Below are positions 46,651-56,945 of a stretch of 64,000 bases of DNA, in pieces; the stretch's first letter is position 1; each line of letters starts with the position of its first letter. The DNA is from Cryptomeria japonica (Eukaryota > Streptophyta > Pinopsida > Cupressales > Cupressaceae): assembly GCF_030272615.1 (NCBI RefSeq), contig NC_081406.1, forward strand, positions 460,626,072-460,690,071. The letters run 5' to 3'. Under the pieces are notes generated by a model. That model had not been told where the DNA came from. It made no database searches and was given only the letters and a program-made list of their open reading frames with translations. A program made the translations under genes and the position numbers.

Positions 46651-48604
46651 CTATGATGAACTCCCTCCCTCGAAGCCGCCTGGCCTCGGTGGAATCTGAG
46701 CCCCTGAAGGACCCGCCCCAGGATCATCCTGCCTGTCCCCTCTATCTGGTGGTGGTGGAGGACCCATGACCCCACTACTTGATGCCTGTCTCCTCCGGCT
46801 CCCCCCGTAGCTGTCGCTGTACGCGACGGTCTATGGAAGCTCCTCGCCCGCTGATCTGCTGGCACTGCACCATAGTAGAGGTCCCTCCAGTAGCCTATCT
46901 CCTCTCTTGCCCGCAAGACATATGCATATCCTACCCCTGTGTCCTCCGCTGCCTGTCTCCCTGTCCTCAGTGCTGTCTCGACCTCTGTATAGCGCTAGAT
47001 CACCTGATCTCTCTCCCGCTCAGTATCTCTGAGCCTCGTCTTGAGCCGATCCCTCTCCCTCTCCAGCTCCTGAATCTCATCTGCCTATCCCTGGTAGATC
47101 TCCCTCAGATCCAGTAGCTCAACCTCCACTGGGTCAACCCCCTCTGCCTCTGCCTCTGCCTGTGGCTCCCCCTGTCCCTGTACCTATACCTGTACTGGTC
47201 CCTATCTCTGTCCCTGCCCCTATGCCTGTACCTGTCTAGGACCCTGTGCTACTGGTACCTGTAGCTGCAGTCCACCGCGACCCCTCACCACTTGAGCCTG
47301 TCTCTCCTCCCCACCCTCCCTTCGAGGTGCAACTCGCCTCTCTCCCACTACTCCTCTCCTCCTCCGTTAGCCTCTTCCCCCATCACCTTCATCATCATCC
47401 TCCTCACCACCACCATCTCCCTCCAGTGCCTCTCCTGGATCTGTCAATCGGGGAAATGGATGCTCTGCCCAATATACTGAATACTCAGCATCCATCCCGG
47501 CATCCTTGATCTCAGGCCACATGTCCCAGGGTAGGGGTACCATCTCTGCTAGCTGTGTGAGTGCCTGATCATAGGACAGCAACGGCCCAAACTACGCCTG
47601 ATCTCTGACTGTGCGGGCATATATGCTTGAGCCCCGTGGCATCTTCTGAATCCTACCATACTGCCTACAAACCCTATCCACAAGCTGCCTCTCTAGCACA
47701 TAGGGCATCCACCCAATCAGGTACCTGCTCCAGAAGGTGTAGGGCAGCTCCACTGCGTCATCCTCCCACTCCTCGCAGCCTAGATATGGTCTCCATATGA
47801 CCACATCAATATCATCTAGCACTCACCGCCAATGCTCCAACTTGCCAATCCGTGGCTGCGAGGTGATCATATCGTACAGGTGCACAAAACTGCATCCATG
47901 TCCCCTACCTCTAAAGTGTATCAGCCTCATCACTGGCAGATGCTCATAAGCCCACACGTGCAGCAGTGTCACCCCATAGCCCCATCCCACTAACCCGTGA
48001 TAAACGAACTGGTGAAGCTCGTAATACAAATGGGCCAGCACACATGGTCCCCAGGCGTATCTGGTGTGCTGCATCACCAGTGTTTCCAGTGCTCCCCCCC
48101 AGCCCATAGCCAACCCCCGTGTCGCCCTGTTTGGACACAGGAACCCACTGATAGCTCCTCCGATCACTGTCGGTAATGCTTACCTTGTGGCTGTCATGGT
48201 GTCCCATGCCACATGTCCTGCCCTCATCTCCAATCTAGGGTCCTGAAATACTCATCTCAGGGCCTCTCTGTCGCCATCTCAATTGTATGGGATCAGCTCC
48301 CCATCGATCGGCACCCGTAGAATCCTGTATACATCCTCCAGGGTGACTGTCATCTCACCCATAGGCAAATGGAATGTGCATGTCTCAGAGTGCCATCTCT
48401 CAGCAAGCGCAGTCAGCAAACCCATGTTTGCCCAAAACTCAGGCACATATAGTACATGTCTCAAGCCCATCTCCTTGATGGCAGCTCGGTCCTCGAACGA
48501 CAACTCTGGTCGCAACCTCTATGTCGACGGGAATCTCTCCCGTGACTCTAGCATCGGCAAATACTCCTGCAGTCAAGCAACTCAATCATGTTAGTTATAG
48601 TGGC

Positions 48605-48970
48605 ATTCACTATTTATCACAAAATGCTACTCGCTATCTAAATGTATATGGCTATCTACCCTAGTGACACTCACTATTCATCACAAAGTGTTGCTTCTAT
48701 CCTAGTAGTACTCCTTGTTCATCACAAAGTACTATGTGTGTGACACTCCCTGTTCATCACAAAGTGTTACTCACATTTGCACTCCCTGTTCATCACAAAG
48801 TGCTGCTCATATTTCAGTACTCCTTGTTCATCACAAAGTACTCTATCTTGGTACTCACTGTTCATCACAAAGTGCCTTGATCTATCCTAGTCTTCCTAGA
48901 GGACCTGCTTGAGTGTATCCTCTCAGCAGCTTATCCAATCGACAGTGTATGTTCATCACAGAACTGCCGA
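48605..48970. repeat. Minisatellite, core TGTTCATCACAAAGT
   Basis: About eight copies spaced 32-90 bp apart (48611, 48673, 48717, 48751, 48786, 48826, 48858, 48949). It lies inside the intron of the antisense PMD gene. Confidence 0.88.
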
Positions 48971-49014
48971 TTTGACCTAGAAGACCAAAACTTGCACTTT
49001 TCAAACGCAAACGC

Positions 49015-49275
49015 GCTTACATGACATAAACATGCTCAAAGACTGCATAGACGCGCCTGCTTGACACAGACGCGCCTGCCTGACACAGACGTGCCTATGC
49101 TCTGCATAGACGCGCCTAGTTGACATAGACGTGCCTTCTTGGCACAAACGCACCTGAACAGCACAGACGCGGCCACATTTGACACAGACGTGGATCCAGA
49201 CATAGACACGCCTAGCACAAACACAGACGCGCCTAGCGAATATAGACGCGCCTGGCACCAACGCAGACACGCCTA
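49015..49275. repeat. Minisatellite, core ACACAGACGCGCCT
   Basis: About 13 copies of a ~17-21-bp unit. Same intron as the previous array. It is the reverse complement of the leader minisatellite at 38880-39160. Confidence 0.88.
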
Positions 49276-49548
49276 AACATTTTTTGACACTTTTTGGACA
49301 ATAGTCTAAGCGCATTTATTACCCTATTCAACATGCATTAATGACAAAATTAAATGCGCCAAAGTACGAGGAGCTTTGATGGTACTTACCAGCTCTCTTG
49401 CCTCTATTGGCCTCTGAAATCGGCGAACACGGTCGAATCTATGCACGAAAGCCATCGCTGCTGACTGCTCCTGCTCTTTTCTTGCTCTGCACTTTGATCT
49501 TGTGAAGGTGTAGATGACAATGAGGATGTATTTTCCCCCGTGGTCTAT

Positions 49549-49554
49549 CTTATA
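49549..49554 (-). promoter_or_regulatory. Possible TATA box of the antisense PMD gene
   Basis: TATAAG on the minus strand, 94 bp before the ATG at 49455. Position is plausible; sequence alone is weak evidence. Confidence 0.35.
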
Positions 49555-49785
49555 GACTACCCTAGCCTTGCCTTCATTTTCTGAGTCAGTCTTCATTATC
49601 CCGTGACTTTGTCACTTTGTCTGATCAGCCCATTCTCGCCTTTCTTTCTTATCGAGAGATTGTCTGCGATCTTTTCAGACATTTTCATCCAATCTCTCAA
49701 GGGGGCATATCATTCCCATTCTAGGGCAACTCTGTATCAGTTCATCTTATCTTCTTCGAAACAACGTGACAAGCCGCATTGTCTC

Positions 49786-49799
49786 AAAGAGGGGCAAAA
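49786..49799 (+). other. G2 polypurine tract
   Basis: AAAGAGGGGCAAAA directly before the 3' LTR. Confidence 0.88.
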
Positions 49800-50567
49800 T
49801 GTAGACACCTAAAATTGTCCAGTCTAATTAAATAAATATTTTATTTATTTAATTATCTAAGCCTAATTCTTCTATTAATTAAATAAATCCTTATTTATTT
49901 AATTGATTCATTTATCCTCTTCTAGCCTTATTTCTCATTTAAATAAATACATTTATTTATTTAAATTATCCTTTTCCTAAATTAAATAAATATTTATTTA
50001 TTTAATTATCCTACTTCTTCTATTAATTAAATAAATCTTTATTTATTTAATTAATTCATTAACCTTTTCTACACATGACACATGTCATTCATCTCTTAAT
50101 TCCTACACTACCTACCTCTTTCATTATTTTACTATTTCTTCTACCTACCCTCTAATCCTAGCCGACCTCCTTTTTGGCACCTCTCAATCTTATCCCTCCA
50201 TTTCTTATAGTGTCTTCTATATAAGGATATGCTTCCTTCATTATCAAACCCTAATAAATCATCTTAAGGACTTGACTACACTATGATCCTACTTGCAACC
50301 ACATTCCATTCTTTGTTGAGCTCTTGTGCACACAAAATCTGAGAGCAAATATATCAAGCAAGATCAATGGAGATAGGAAGAATGGAGATCAAAAACCCTA
50401 TTGGACATGTGATGGTATAATCTTTGTGATTTCATGTGATTTGCATTGTCTTAGGTAATCTTCATATGTAATGGTGGATCTTTGTTGTTGTTAGGCTAGG
50501 GTTTTGTGGTTGAATTCATTTAGCCTTTCAATATTGTTGTTAATGTTATCCATTTTCACCATATACA
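49800..50567 (+). repeat. G2 3' LTR (intact)
   Basis: 768 bp, TGTAGACACC to CCATATACA. AT-palindrome block at 49825-50060, TATA box at 50218-50226. Serves as the reference for the G3 insertion site in the left copy. Confidence 0.96.
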
Positions 50568-50572
50568 ATGTC

Positions 50573-51672
50573 AACTCAAAATGAGGAGTTTATTGAAGAA
50601 ATCCCACGATCTAAGATAGGACCTATTAGACCTCCTTCATCCCTAACTAGTTTATCAATTGCTTTAACATTTTTTAGGCAATGGGAAATAGAGAAGGATA
50701 GGTTGCAGGGGATAATTAATAAGCAACAAAAAGAGATTGAAAAGAAAGATAATAGAATTAAAGAATTAGAAGCTCGAGTAGAAGAGATCTATGGTATGGT
50801 TCCTGAGATGATGCAGTGTAGGGCACCCCCAAGAATTTATGCAGTACATTTGAAAGAGCAGTATCTGAATTTCAGACTAAACCGCATTGTCAGGGACCTT
50901 AATCCATCCTTGGAAACACGTAAGGAATTGTATCATGCTTACCAAACCTCTCCACATGCTGTAAGGAATTTGTTATGTGAATTATATTTACATAACTATG
51001 TTGTACCCCAAGACAGAGAATGGAATCCTTTATTATATATTGGGTATATCCATCTTAGAGCTTTAATGTCATGGATCCAAAATGAGATGATCATAGGACC
51101 ACAAGCCAGGGAGTTTGAAAAATTAGAACTTGATTGTCCATTGCCATTGAGGAGGGAATCAGAAGCACCCAGGGTTCTGTATTATGATTGAAAAAAGTTG
51201 CTAATAAGAAATGATGTTAGTAAGATAGTACTTCCAATGAGAGAGGAAGTCTATCAAGCGTATGAGCATTTAGTTCAGACCCACAAGACAACCGCACTAG
51301 AAGGGATAACTCAACACTAGAATCATCTACTAGATCATTTAAAACTGGGAGAACCTTACTCATTACAGAATTTTCATGCAACCATACAAAGAGCCTCAAG
51401 ATACATATAGCTAGGTAGGGAGAAATCCAATAATTGGTTGCCATTAATCTTTCAGCCTCTGATCCTTATGTGGCCACTTTTGGCATGCCAACCAACAAAA
51501 CAGAATTATGATGCAGTTGTAGAGGGAACAACTAGATGGTCCAGGTTGGAGAAAATGAAAGGATTTTATTGGAATTTGCCTTCCAAGGGAACCAAATAGG
51601 ACACTGTTGGTGATTTCAGAGTTTCAGCAAAAATCAGAAATTTTTCTTTTGCTTCAGGAGCAACAAACCCTT
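50573..51672 (+). pseudogene. G1 extra ORF, C-terminal part
   Basis: Continues the ORF from 30179 in frame after G2 is removed. A coiled coil (QWEIEKDRLQ ... RIKELEARVEEIYG, 50680-50800) leads into a helical domain (PRIYAVHLKEQYLNFRLNRI, YHAYQTSPHAVRNLLCELYL). After a TGA at 51189 the frame still looks coding (MREEVYQAYEHLVQ, stops at 51318, 51408 and 51597) almost to the PPT. Together with 28967-30179 the protein was about 770 residues. No known fold was recognised in this half. Confidence 0.65.
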
Positions 51673-51686
51673 AAAGTTGGGGGGCA
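51673..51686 (+). other. G1 polypurine tract
   Basis: AAAGTTGGGGGGCA directly before the 3' LTR. Confidence 0.88.
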
Positions 51687-52953
51687 TGATAAGTCAATGC
51701 TTTGACATGTTTTTTATCATGACTCTTAGGTTTTTTGGTATCTTTTGGGTTGCATTGTGACAGTAAATTATTGTGAATATATTATATGTAATCCATGCTT
51801 TAAAACTAAACTTAAGAAATCATGTTTGAACTTTGTCGGTTAATTCCTGTAGCCATGCCAATTTATTCCTGTAGCCAAATGATTTGTCCCTGTGATATGC
51901 GGATTATTTAGGATAATGTCATATGTTAGTTAATGAATGTATTAATTAAGTAAGATACATATGCATGTCCTTGTATGTTATTTTTTGTTTTAGTGCAGAT
52001 AATAATTGATGCTGCGGTGGATGATTTTCTTTCGCGCCTAAGGACTGGAGAATCACGTTCAGATAACTGGAGGTCAAACTAAAGGGGATTTGAGCAAGCG
52101 CAATGTATGGCATAATCGGAGTAGTTATACTTCACCATGGGTGTTTAACTCTAGTGCATATTAAACTCACAAAATATCGCTTTGGCGTGTAAAGACTGTG
52201 GTTTGGTTTCAGATCCACGGTTCTTGCATCCAATCTCTCAGTTATGTCCTTCATCTAACAATTATCCGCCTCTTCTTTTGGGCGTAACTTGAGTTGTCCA
52301 TTGTAGTTGATCTTTTCTTTATATCAAGCTGTTCCTTCTTTCTTAGAGTTAGACAAGATGGAAAGGAATTGAGCAGAGTTTTGTCAAGCATTCTGAATTT
52401 TTCTCTTTTAGAATATGTAATCATTTTTAGGAAGAAATGAATAAGAATATGTTGTTTTGATCTATTAATAGTACTTTGCTAGGAGTTTGATATCACTCAT
52501 CCAAGGGGGCCCACTTGGTGAGTGATCCTGTGTTTATGGTCATTGAAGTTAGTTTTTACTTAGTTGTAGTAGAAGTTCATGACTGGATTGTTCCTACAGC
52601 CACTGGAAATAGATCCGTTGACTATTCCTACAGCCAAGACAGAACGGTGTGATTTCTGTTATTTTCATTAGATCATTTCAGTAGTTATTTGTGAAGCTTT
52701 CATGTAGCCTTTTATGATTTCCATTCCTTCCTTTCATTTCTACATAATGTTAGTCACTGCAGTAATGCAGAATAATCATTTAAGGAGCTTAGTGCATATA
52801 TATTGGAGACCCATTTCAAGTTTTACATTCTTGGATTGATAACTAATTGAACACCAGCCATAAAAATAGTAAACTCTACCATATGAATGTCCAAACTTCG
52901 GATTGAGATTTCAATTAGAGGTATTATTGTTATCATTATAGTTGGGGTAGACA
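51687..52953 (+). repeat. G1 3' LTR
   Basis: TGATAAGTCAATGC to GGGGTAGACA, 1267 bp, pairs with 21496-22761. Confidence 0.95.
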
Positions 52954-52958
52954 GGGGG

Positions 52959-54470
52959 GTCTGAATGTTTTCATGGAATGGCTAAGTGGGAAAGATCCCA
53001 CAATCACTGGCTATTTCATCAAGAACTCAAAAAAGACAAAATTCTTATCAGATCCTAGATGATGAATACTGATGAGGTCATCGCTAAGGCCACGGGGATG
53101 ACGACCGAGGGAATGAAATTTTATAGGGACAAAGGCATATCAGATAAAGTAGCAGACAAGTTTCCTATTACAGATGAAGAGAGGAGAAAGATGATTAAAA
53201 TCGACAACTCCGACGATGCCCCAAAGAGAATTTGCAGGCCATGGAGGTTTGTCTTATTTGCTTCTATTGAATACATTACCTTAGATGGTAGGTTTACCAG
53301 AGCCTACGAGCATCAATTCGTTTTACTCAACCATTTCTGTCATGGGGAAAAGGTTAGCCTTCCCTATTACCTTGCATGCTCAATGGATCATACTATAAAG
53401 GAGATCCAGAAGGACCCTAAGGGTTATCATGCCCTCCATCAGGGGCTCAGGGTCCTAGTTTATAAAATGCTCAAGGGGAAGTGCATTGAAAAGCCTATTA
53501 AGGGCAAAAATGCAAGAGATGTGACAATAGAGAGTGAAGCTAGCGGTTTTAACTTTGAATCAGAGACCAAGGGAGAATTGAAAGAAACTAGCAAAAAAGG
53601 GAGGAATAGGGCCAAGAAGAGAAGGATTATTGTGGAATCACGTATGTCGGATTCTGAAACCGACTCCTTTGAGAAAAAAATTGTTAGAAAAAAGAAAGGG
53701 AAAGCTACTGGAAAAAAGGCTCAGAGAAAGAATACTAAAAAGGGTAATAATTCTGATATCAACCATATTCTGGTTGATTTTGAGGAGGAGACTGAAGAAA
53801 ACAAGAAGGTGAGAGTCAGGATAAAGATGCGGAGGGCAACCCGGTTATGGACAATATAGAGGTAGTGAATACCACAAGTCTGCATAAGGAGGATAAAGGG
53901 GATAAAAGTGGCAGTGATGACAATGATACTGTTAAGGCCTTCTATGAGACCATCATGACCATGGTGAAGGATATCAGCAGTTTGAAAATAGATACTCAGG
54001 CTATTGCTAGAGTTACAGTTGGTGATAAGCCCTTGGTTGAACATGTTAAAGAATTGGTTGCTATTCTACATAATGCGGAAGCTATTGAATGTATGGTTGG
54101 AAAAATCGTAGCTACGGAAAAAAAGGTCAATGATATGAGAGATAGAAAGAAAATGGAAATCAAAATGAATGATTTCGACAACAGAATTGACAGGTTGGAA
54201 CACAACGTCAAGAAGATTGCTGGCCAAAATTTCCAAATCCTCAAATTGTCGGTGGACAACATGAACATCCTTATCAATAGGTTCGAGAAAAAAGCCGAGA
54301 AGGATGGTGATAAAGAGCAGCTAGACAAGAAGGGTCATGAAAGGAGGACCAGAGCCAACACAAAGATTAAGTGTGACATCAAAGGTCGTGAGCTGGAGGA
54401 ACTAAAGACCTCAGCGAACAACATGAAACAAATGGTTGTTCGCACTAAGGAAATTATGAATAGTATTTAG
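52959..54470 (+). pseudogene. LINE ORF3, main part with shared accessory domain and coiled coil
   Basis: Resumes ORF3 from 21495. First GLNVFMEWLSGKD, a double stop at 53057-53062, then a domain with EVIAKATGMTTEGMKFYRD (~53075-53130) and YITLDGRFTRAYEHQFVLL (~53270-53325), followed by CHGEKVSLPYYL. This matches the G1 extra ORF in order and spacing. A Lys-rich stretch with KKGKATGKKAQRKN (~53580-53760) follows. A +1 shift near 53805-53850 leads into a predicted coiled coil (53940-54460). The stop at 54468-54470 is followed by the LINE 3' UTR, which places this ORF inside the LINE. Function unknown; a nucleic-acid-binding or chaperone role is only a guess from the basic region. Confidence 0.7.
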
Positions 54471-54688
54471 ATTTCAGTTGGTGTCCTGGCTTCTGTCTTT
54501 TTGTTGTCTATGTGCTTTCCTTTCGCTATCTATTCTAGGTTTTTTATGTTATGTTATGTTAGTTGATCCCTGTCGATGGGCTCATTTTGTCTTTTTGAAT
54601 TGATCAGACACTTTTTATAGCTGATTTGTTTTCCTTGTTTGTACAAGGTTCGGATACCTTTCAAATACCCGCTTTTACTTAATCAAAA
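54471..54688 (+). other. LINE 3' untranslated region and 3' end
   Basis: T-rich, with ATGTTATGTTATGTTAG repeats and the ending GTTCGGATACC...CTTTTACTTAATCAAAA, which resembles 3' ends of plant L1 elements. Gypsy G4 gag starts immediately after; the exact base is uncertain within AAAACAAAG. The tail is only AAAA, so no long poly(A) is left. Confidence 0.75.
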
Positions 54689-56275
54689 CAAAGAAGGTCT
54701 TAATTGAGAAAGGTATCATCAATATATTCAAAGAAAATAAAAAATATTTGAAAGGAAAGGATAAGCCACAATTTTGGAACAATAACAAGAACACAGTAAA
54801 TGATGGCATTTTATATTCTAACACAGTGAGACCAAAAATCACTCTTTCAAGACCAAGTTCTTCTATAAACAACCAAGTAAATACTCAAGAAACTTCAAAA
54901 CCATGAAGGAAATATACCCCATTGGGAGAACCACTTGAGTTGGCTTTTAGGAAGCTAGTAGAAAACAAGCTAATAACAATTCCAGACAATTCTCCATATG
55001 AACCAAAAGTCAAACCAAATTGGTAGAATGATGATGAGAATTGCGAATATCACAAGAGCAAGGGACATAAAAAAGAAATTGCCATCACTTGAAGAACATT
55101 ATTAAACATCTTATTGATAAAGGTGACATTGTGATTGATGGACATACATCCAATCAAAAACATAAGATGTTTAAGGAACCATTCCCTAAACATGACAAGG
55201 GAAAATCCAAAGCCACAGATAATCAAGCCAACTATAACAAAATGTCCTATGACTACGATCCAATCATTAACCACATTTCAATGGACAAGTATGTTTCTAC
55301 TATTATCATAAAGGACAAAAGGCTTGAGAGTTCTACCCAAAGAACCAAAGTTATCCTAAAAGGCATTGGAACTTCTTCTAAATCTAAATTTGAATGTAAT
55401 GTCACAATTCATTGTGGTAAGGTCACCCTGTAAGGTGCTCTAGCTAAAACCACCACTTCGTCATTGGCCAAACCTGAGTACAACCTAGTAGAATAGTTAG
55501 GGAAGACACCCGCACTTATCTCAATCCTAGAACTATTGCGTATCTCTGCTTCACATAAAACCATACTTGACAAAGTCCTAAGAGAAAATTTTGTACCCAC
55601 TGATCTGAACGTGGACCAATTTCTAGTCATGCTGGGATACCTTTTCGTTCCGCATAACCTTACATTTACATAAGCTGATGATGCTTCCGTAACCTAGCCT
55701 CATAATGCACCTTTACATATTGAAGCCTTTATCTATAAAAACTGCCTCAAACGAGTCTTATAGATGGAGGAGCAGGTCTAAACATTTGTACATTGAGCAC
55801 TATTAAACAATTGGGATATTCTGAAAAAGCTATGAATTCTACACATGCAATAACCATAAAATCATATGATGACGAAGAGCGTTCATCGAATGGCATAGTC
55901 ACCTTACCTATCAGAGTAAGGTCATTCACAAAGGATGTGGTTTGTCAAGTCCTTGATCTAGATCTCACATACAATATACTCTTGGGATGCCCATGGATTC
56001 ATGAAATAAGAGTTATTCCCTCAATATATCATCGATGTATCAAGTTCCCATACAATAGATTTGAAGTGACCATCAAATGTGATCTGAATCCGTTCATATA
56101 TTGCAATAACCTATGAGCAAGATTAGAAATAACAATCCCAGTCAATCGATAAGTTGTTCCATCTTCAACATAGGTTGATCCTGAATCGTTGAAAGCTTCT
56201 ACATCCAAACAAACAAAGATCAAAGAAAAGTTCAATATTAAAAACCTGGGATGTGGTGAATATATCTTTCATGGG
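54689..56275 (+). pseudogene. Gypsy G4 fragment: gag C-terminus and protease
   Basis: Collinear with G2 42325-43912 over its whole length, with many differences. Knuckle region near 55020-55090 (CEYHKSKGHKKE), protease-like ..DGGAGLNICT near 55765-55795 in a shifted frame, and ILLGCPWIHE near 55975. Several stops and frameshifts. It is the outermost layer of the nest: the LINE interrupts its gag at 54688, so the 5' half should lie left of the window. It ends abruptly at 56275 against inverted 3' sequence of the same family. Confidence 0.88.
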
Positions 56276-56280
56276 ATGGT

Positions 56281-56945
56281 GGAGATAGAGGCAGATGACA
56301 AAGGTGAGGTGCAGTAGCAGAGAGGAGGGTAGTTCAGAGGAGAGATGGAGAGAGGAGAGATATGCACATTTAGTCAGAGGTAGAGGTGGGCTGCCATTAC
56401 AGGCACCAACAATGCAGGTTCCCAGACAAGGATAGAGAAAGGGATAAAGTGAGGAGAGAGGAGAGGAGGAGGATGAGCTACTATCCTTGAGAAAGATCTA
56501 CCAAGGACAGGCAAATGAGATTTAGGATCTAGAGAGGGATGTGGCTAGGCTCAGGAGTCAGCTGAGGGACACTGAGCAAGAGACGGATCAAGCTATTCAA
56601 TGCTACATGAAGGATGAGGAGGCATTGAGGGCAGGTAGGCGAGCAGCAGAGGACATTGGGGCTGGATATTCCTATGTTCTATGAGCAGGGGAGGAGATAG
56701 CCTACTAGAGAGACTTGTATTATGGAATTGTGCCTCTTGATCAGTGGACTAGGAGCTTCCAGATACCATCGAGGGCTACAACAACCACTGGAGGGAGAGA
56801 TAGGAGTCATGCATCTAAGGGTGGGGTCATGGGTCCTCCACCACCAATAGATAGAGGGGGAAGGAGAGATGATTCTAGAGTGGGGACTTCCAGGGCTCAA
56901 ACTTCGTCAAGGTCGGTTGGCTCTGAGGGAGGGAGTTCATCATAG
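56281..56945 (+). pseudogene. PMD gene fragment, C-terminal coiled coil and tail (inverted copy)
   Basis: Matches the C-terminal part of the G2 antisense PMD gene (46651-47340) in opposite orientation. Coiled coil with LRSQLRDTEQETDQAI (~56540-56600), YWRDLYYG-like motif near 56705, then a Gly/Arg/Ser tail ending SVGSEGGSSS and TAG at 56943-56945. A few stops upstream. The tail frame here shows where the G2 copy has shifted. Confidence 0.78.

Larger units (their letters stand above)
46651..49455 (-). pseudogene. Antisense plant-mobile-domain (PMD/MAIN-like) gene in G2, with intron
   Basis: Minus strand. Exon 1 is 49455-49390 (ATG in GCAGCGATGGC, 22 codons). It ends at a GTAAGT donor; the intron is 49389-48567; exon 2 starts at 48566 after TGCAG and stays in frame for 1.7 kb. 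Exon 2 has the PMD signatures FHLPMGEMTVTLEDV (~48360), YAWGPCVLAHLYYELHQF and WAYEHLPVMR (~47930-48060), then IGWMPYVLERQLVDRVCRQYG (~47660-47720). A coiled coil (46920-47100) and a Gly/Ser tail ending at TAG 46651-46653 follow. About 660 codons. Stops near 48520, 48279, 47823 and 47583, and a frameshift near 46830, disable it. PMD proteins act in plant silencing and are also carried by transposons. The role here is unknown. Confidence 0.85.
30180..50567 (+). mobile_element. Ty3/gypsy element G2 (Tat/Ogre-like, pol-deleted), left LTR split by G3
   Basis: LTRs TGTAGACACC...CCATATACA (768 bp on the right; left copy split by G3), PBS TTTTGGCACGCCCGG, a long leader, gag-protease, a short RNase H scrap and the integrase C-terminus, an antisense PMD gene, PPT and TSD ATGTC (30175-30179 and 50568-50572). 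RT, most of RNase H and the integrase core are absent, so it could move only with help from another element. The two LTRs differ by only about 1-2% in the stretches compared, so it looks younger than G1. Confidence 0.95.
21496..52953 (+). mobile_element. Ty3/gypsy element G1 (Athila/Tat-like), split by G2
   Basis: LTRs of 1266 and 1267 bp, a tRNA-Asp-type PBS, gag-protease-RT-RNase H-integrase in one frame, a long extra ORF in the env position, PPT and TSD. G2 (30180-50567) splits the extra ORF. Integrase ends without a chromodomain (GDWALLYDSRY ... GKLQTRW), the RT is of the Athila/Tat side of plant gypsy, and the PBS agrees. About 11 kb without G2. LTRs differ by roughly 5% in the parts compared by eye, more than the LTR pairs of the younger elements inside it. 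Confidence 0.95.
4244..54688 (+). mobile_element. L1-type LINE with three ORFs, split by copia-2 and G1
   Basis: Pieces at 4244-7142, 19373-21495 and 52954-54688 rejoin exactly when copia-2 and G1 are removed with one TSD copy each. Order: ORF1, ORF2 (AP endonuclease, RT, zinc-binding domain, RNase H), an extra ORF3, then a 3' end with a plant-LINE-like tail (TTTACTTAATCAAAA). The 3' end abuts gypsy G4 gag sequence near 54688. The 5' end is uncertain because copia-1 abuts it near 4244. Without its insertions the LINE is about 6.8 kb. Confidence 0.88.

Noticed and set aside
47246-47509. Pro/Ser/His-rich plus-strand ORFs opposite the PMD gene
   Set aside because: Shadows of the antisense PMD coding strand (its acidic Asp/Glu/Gly stretch reads as Ser/Pro/His on plus).
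48605-49275. CRISPR-like repeat array
   Set aside because: Spacers are not unique or of even length, repeats are degenerate, and the setting is a plant retroelement.
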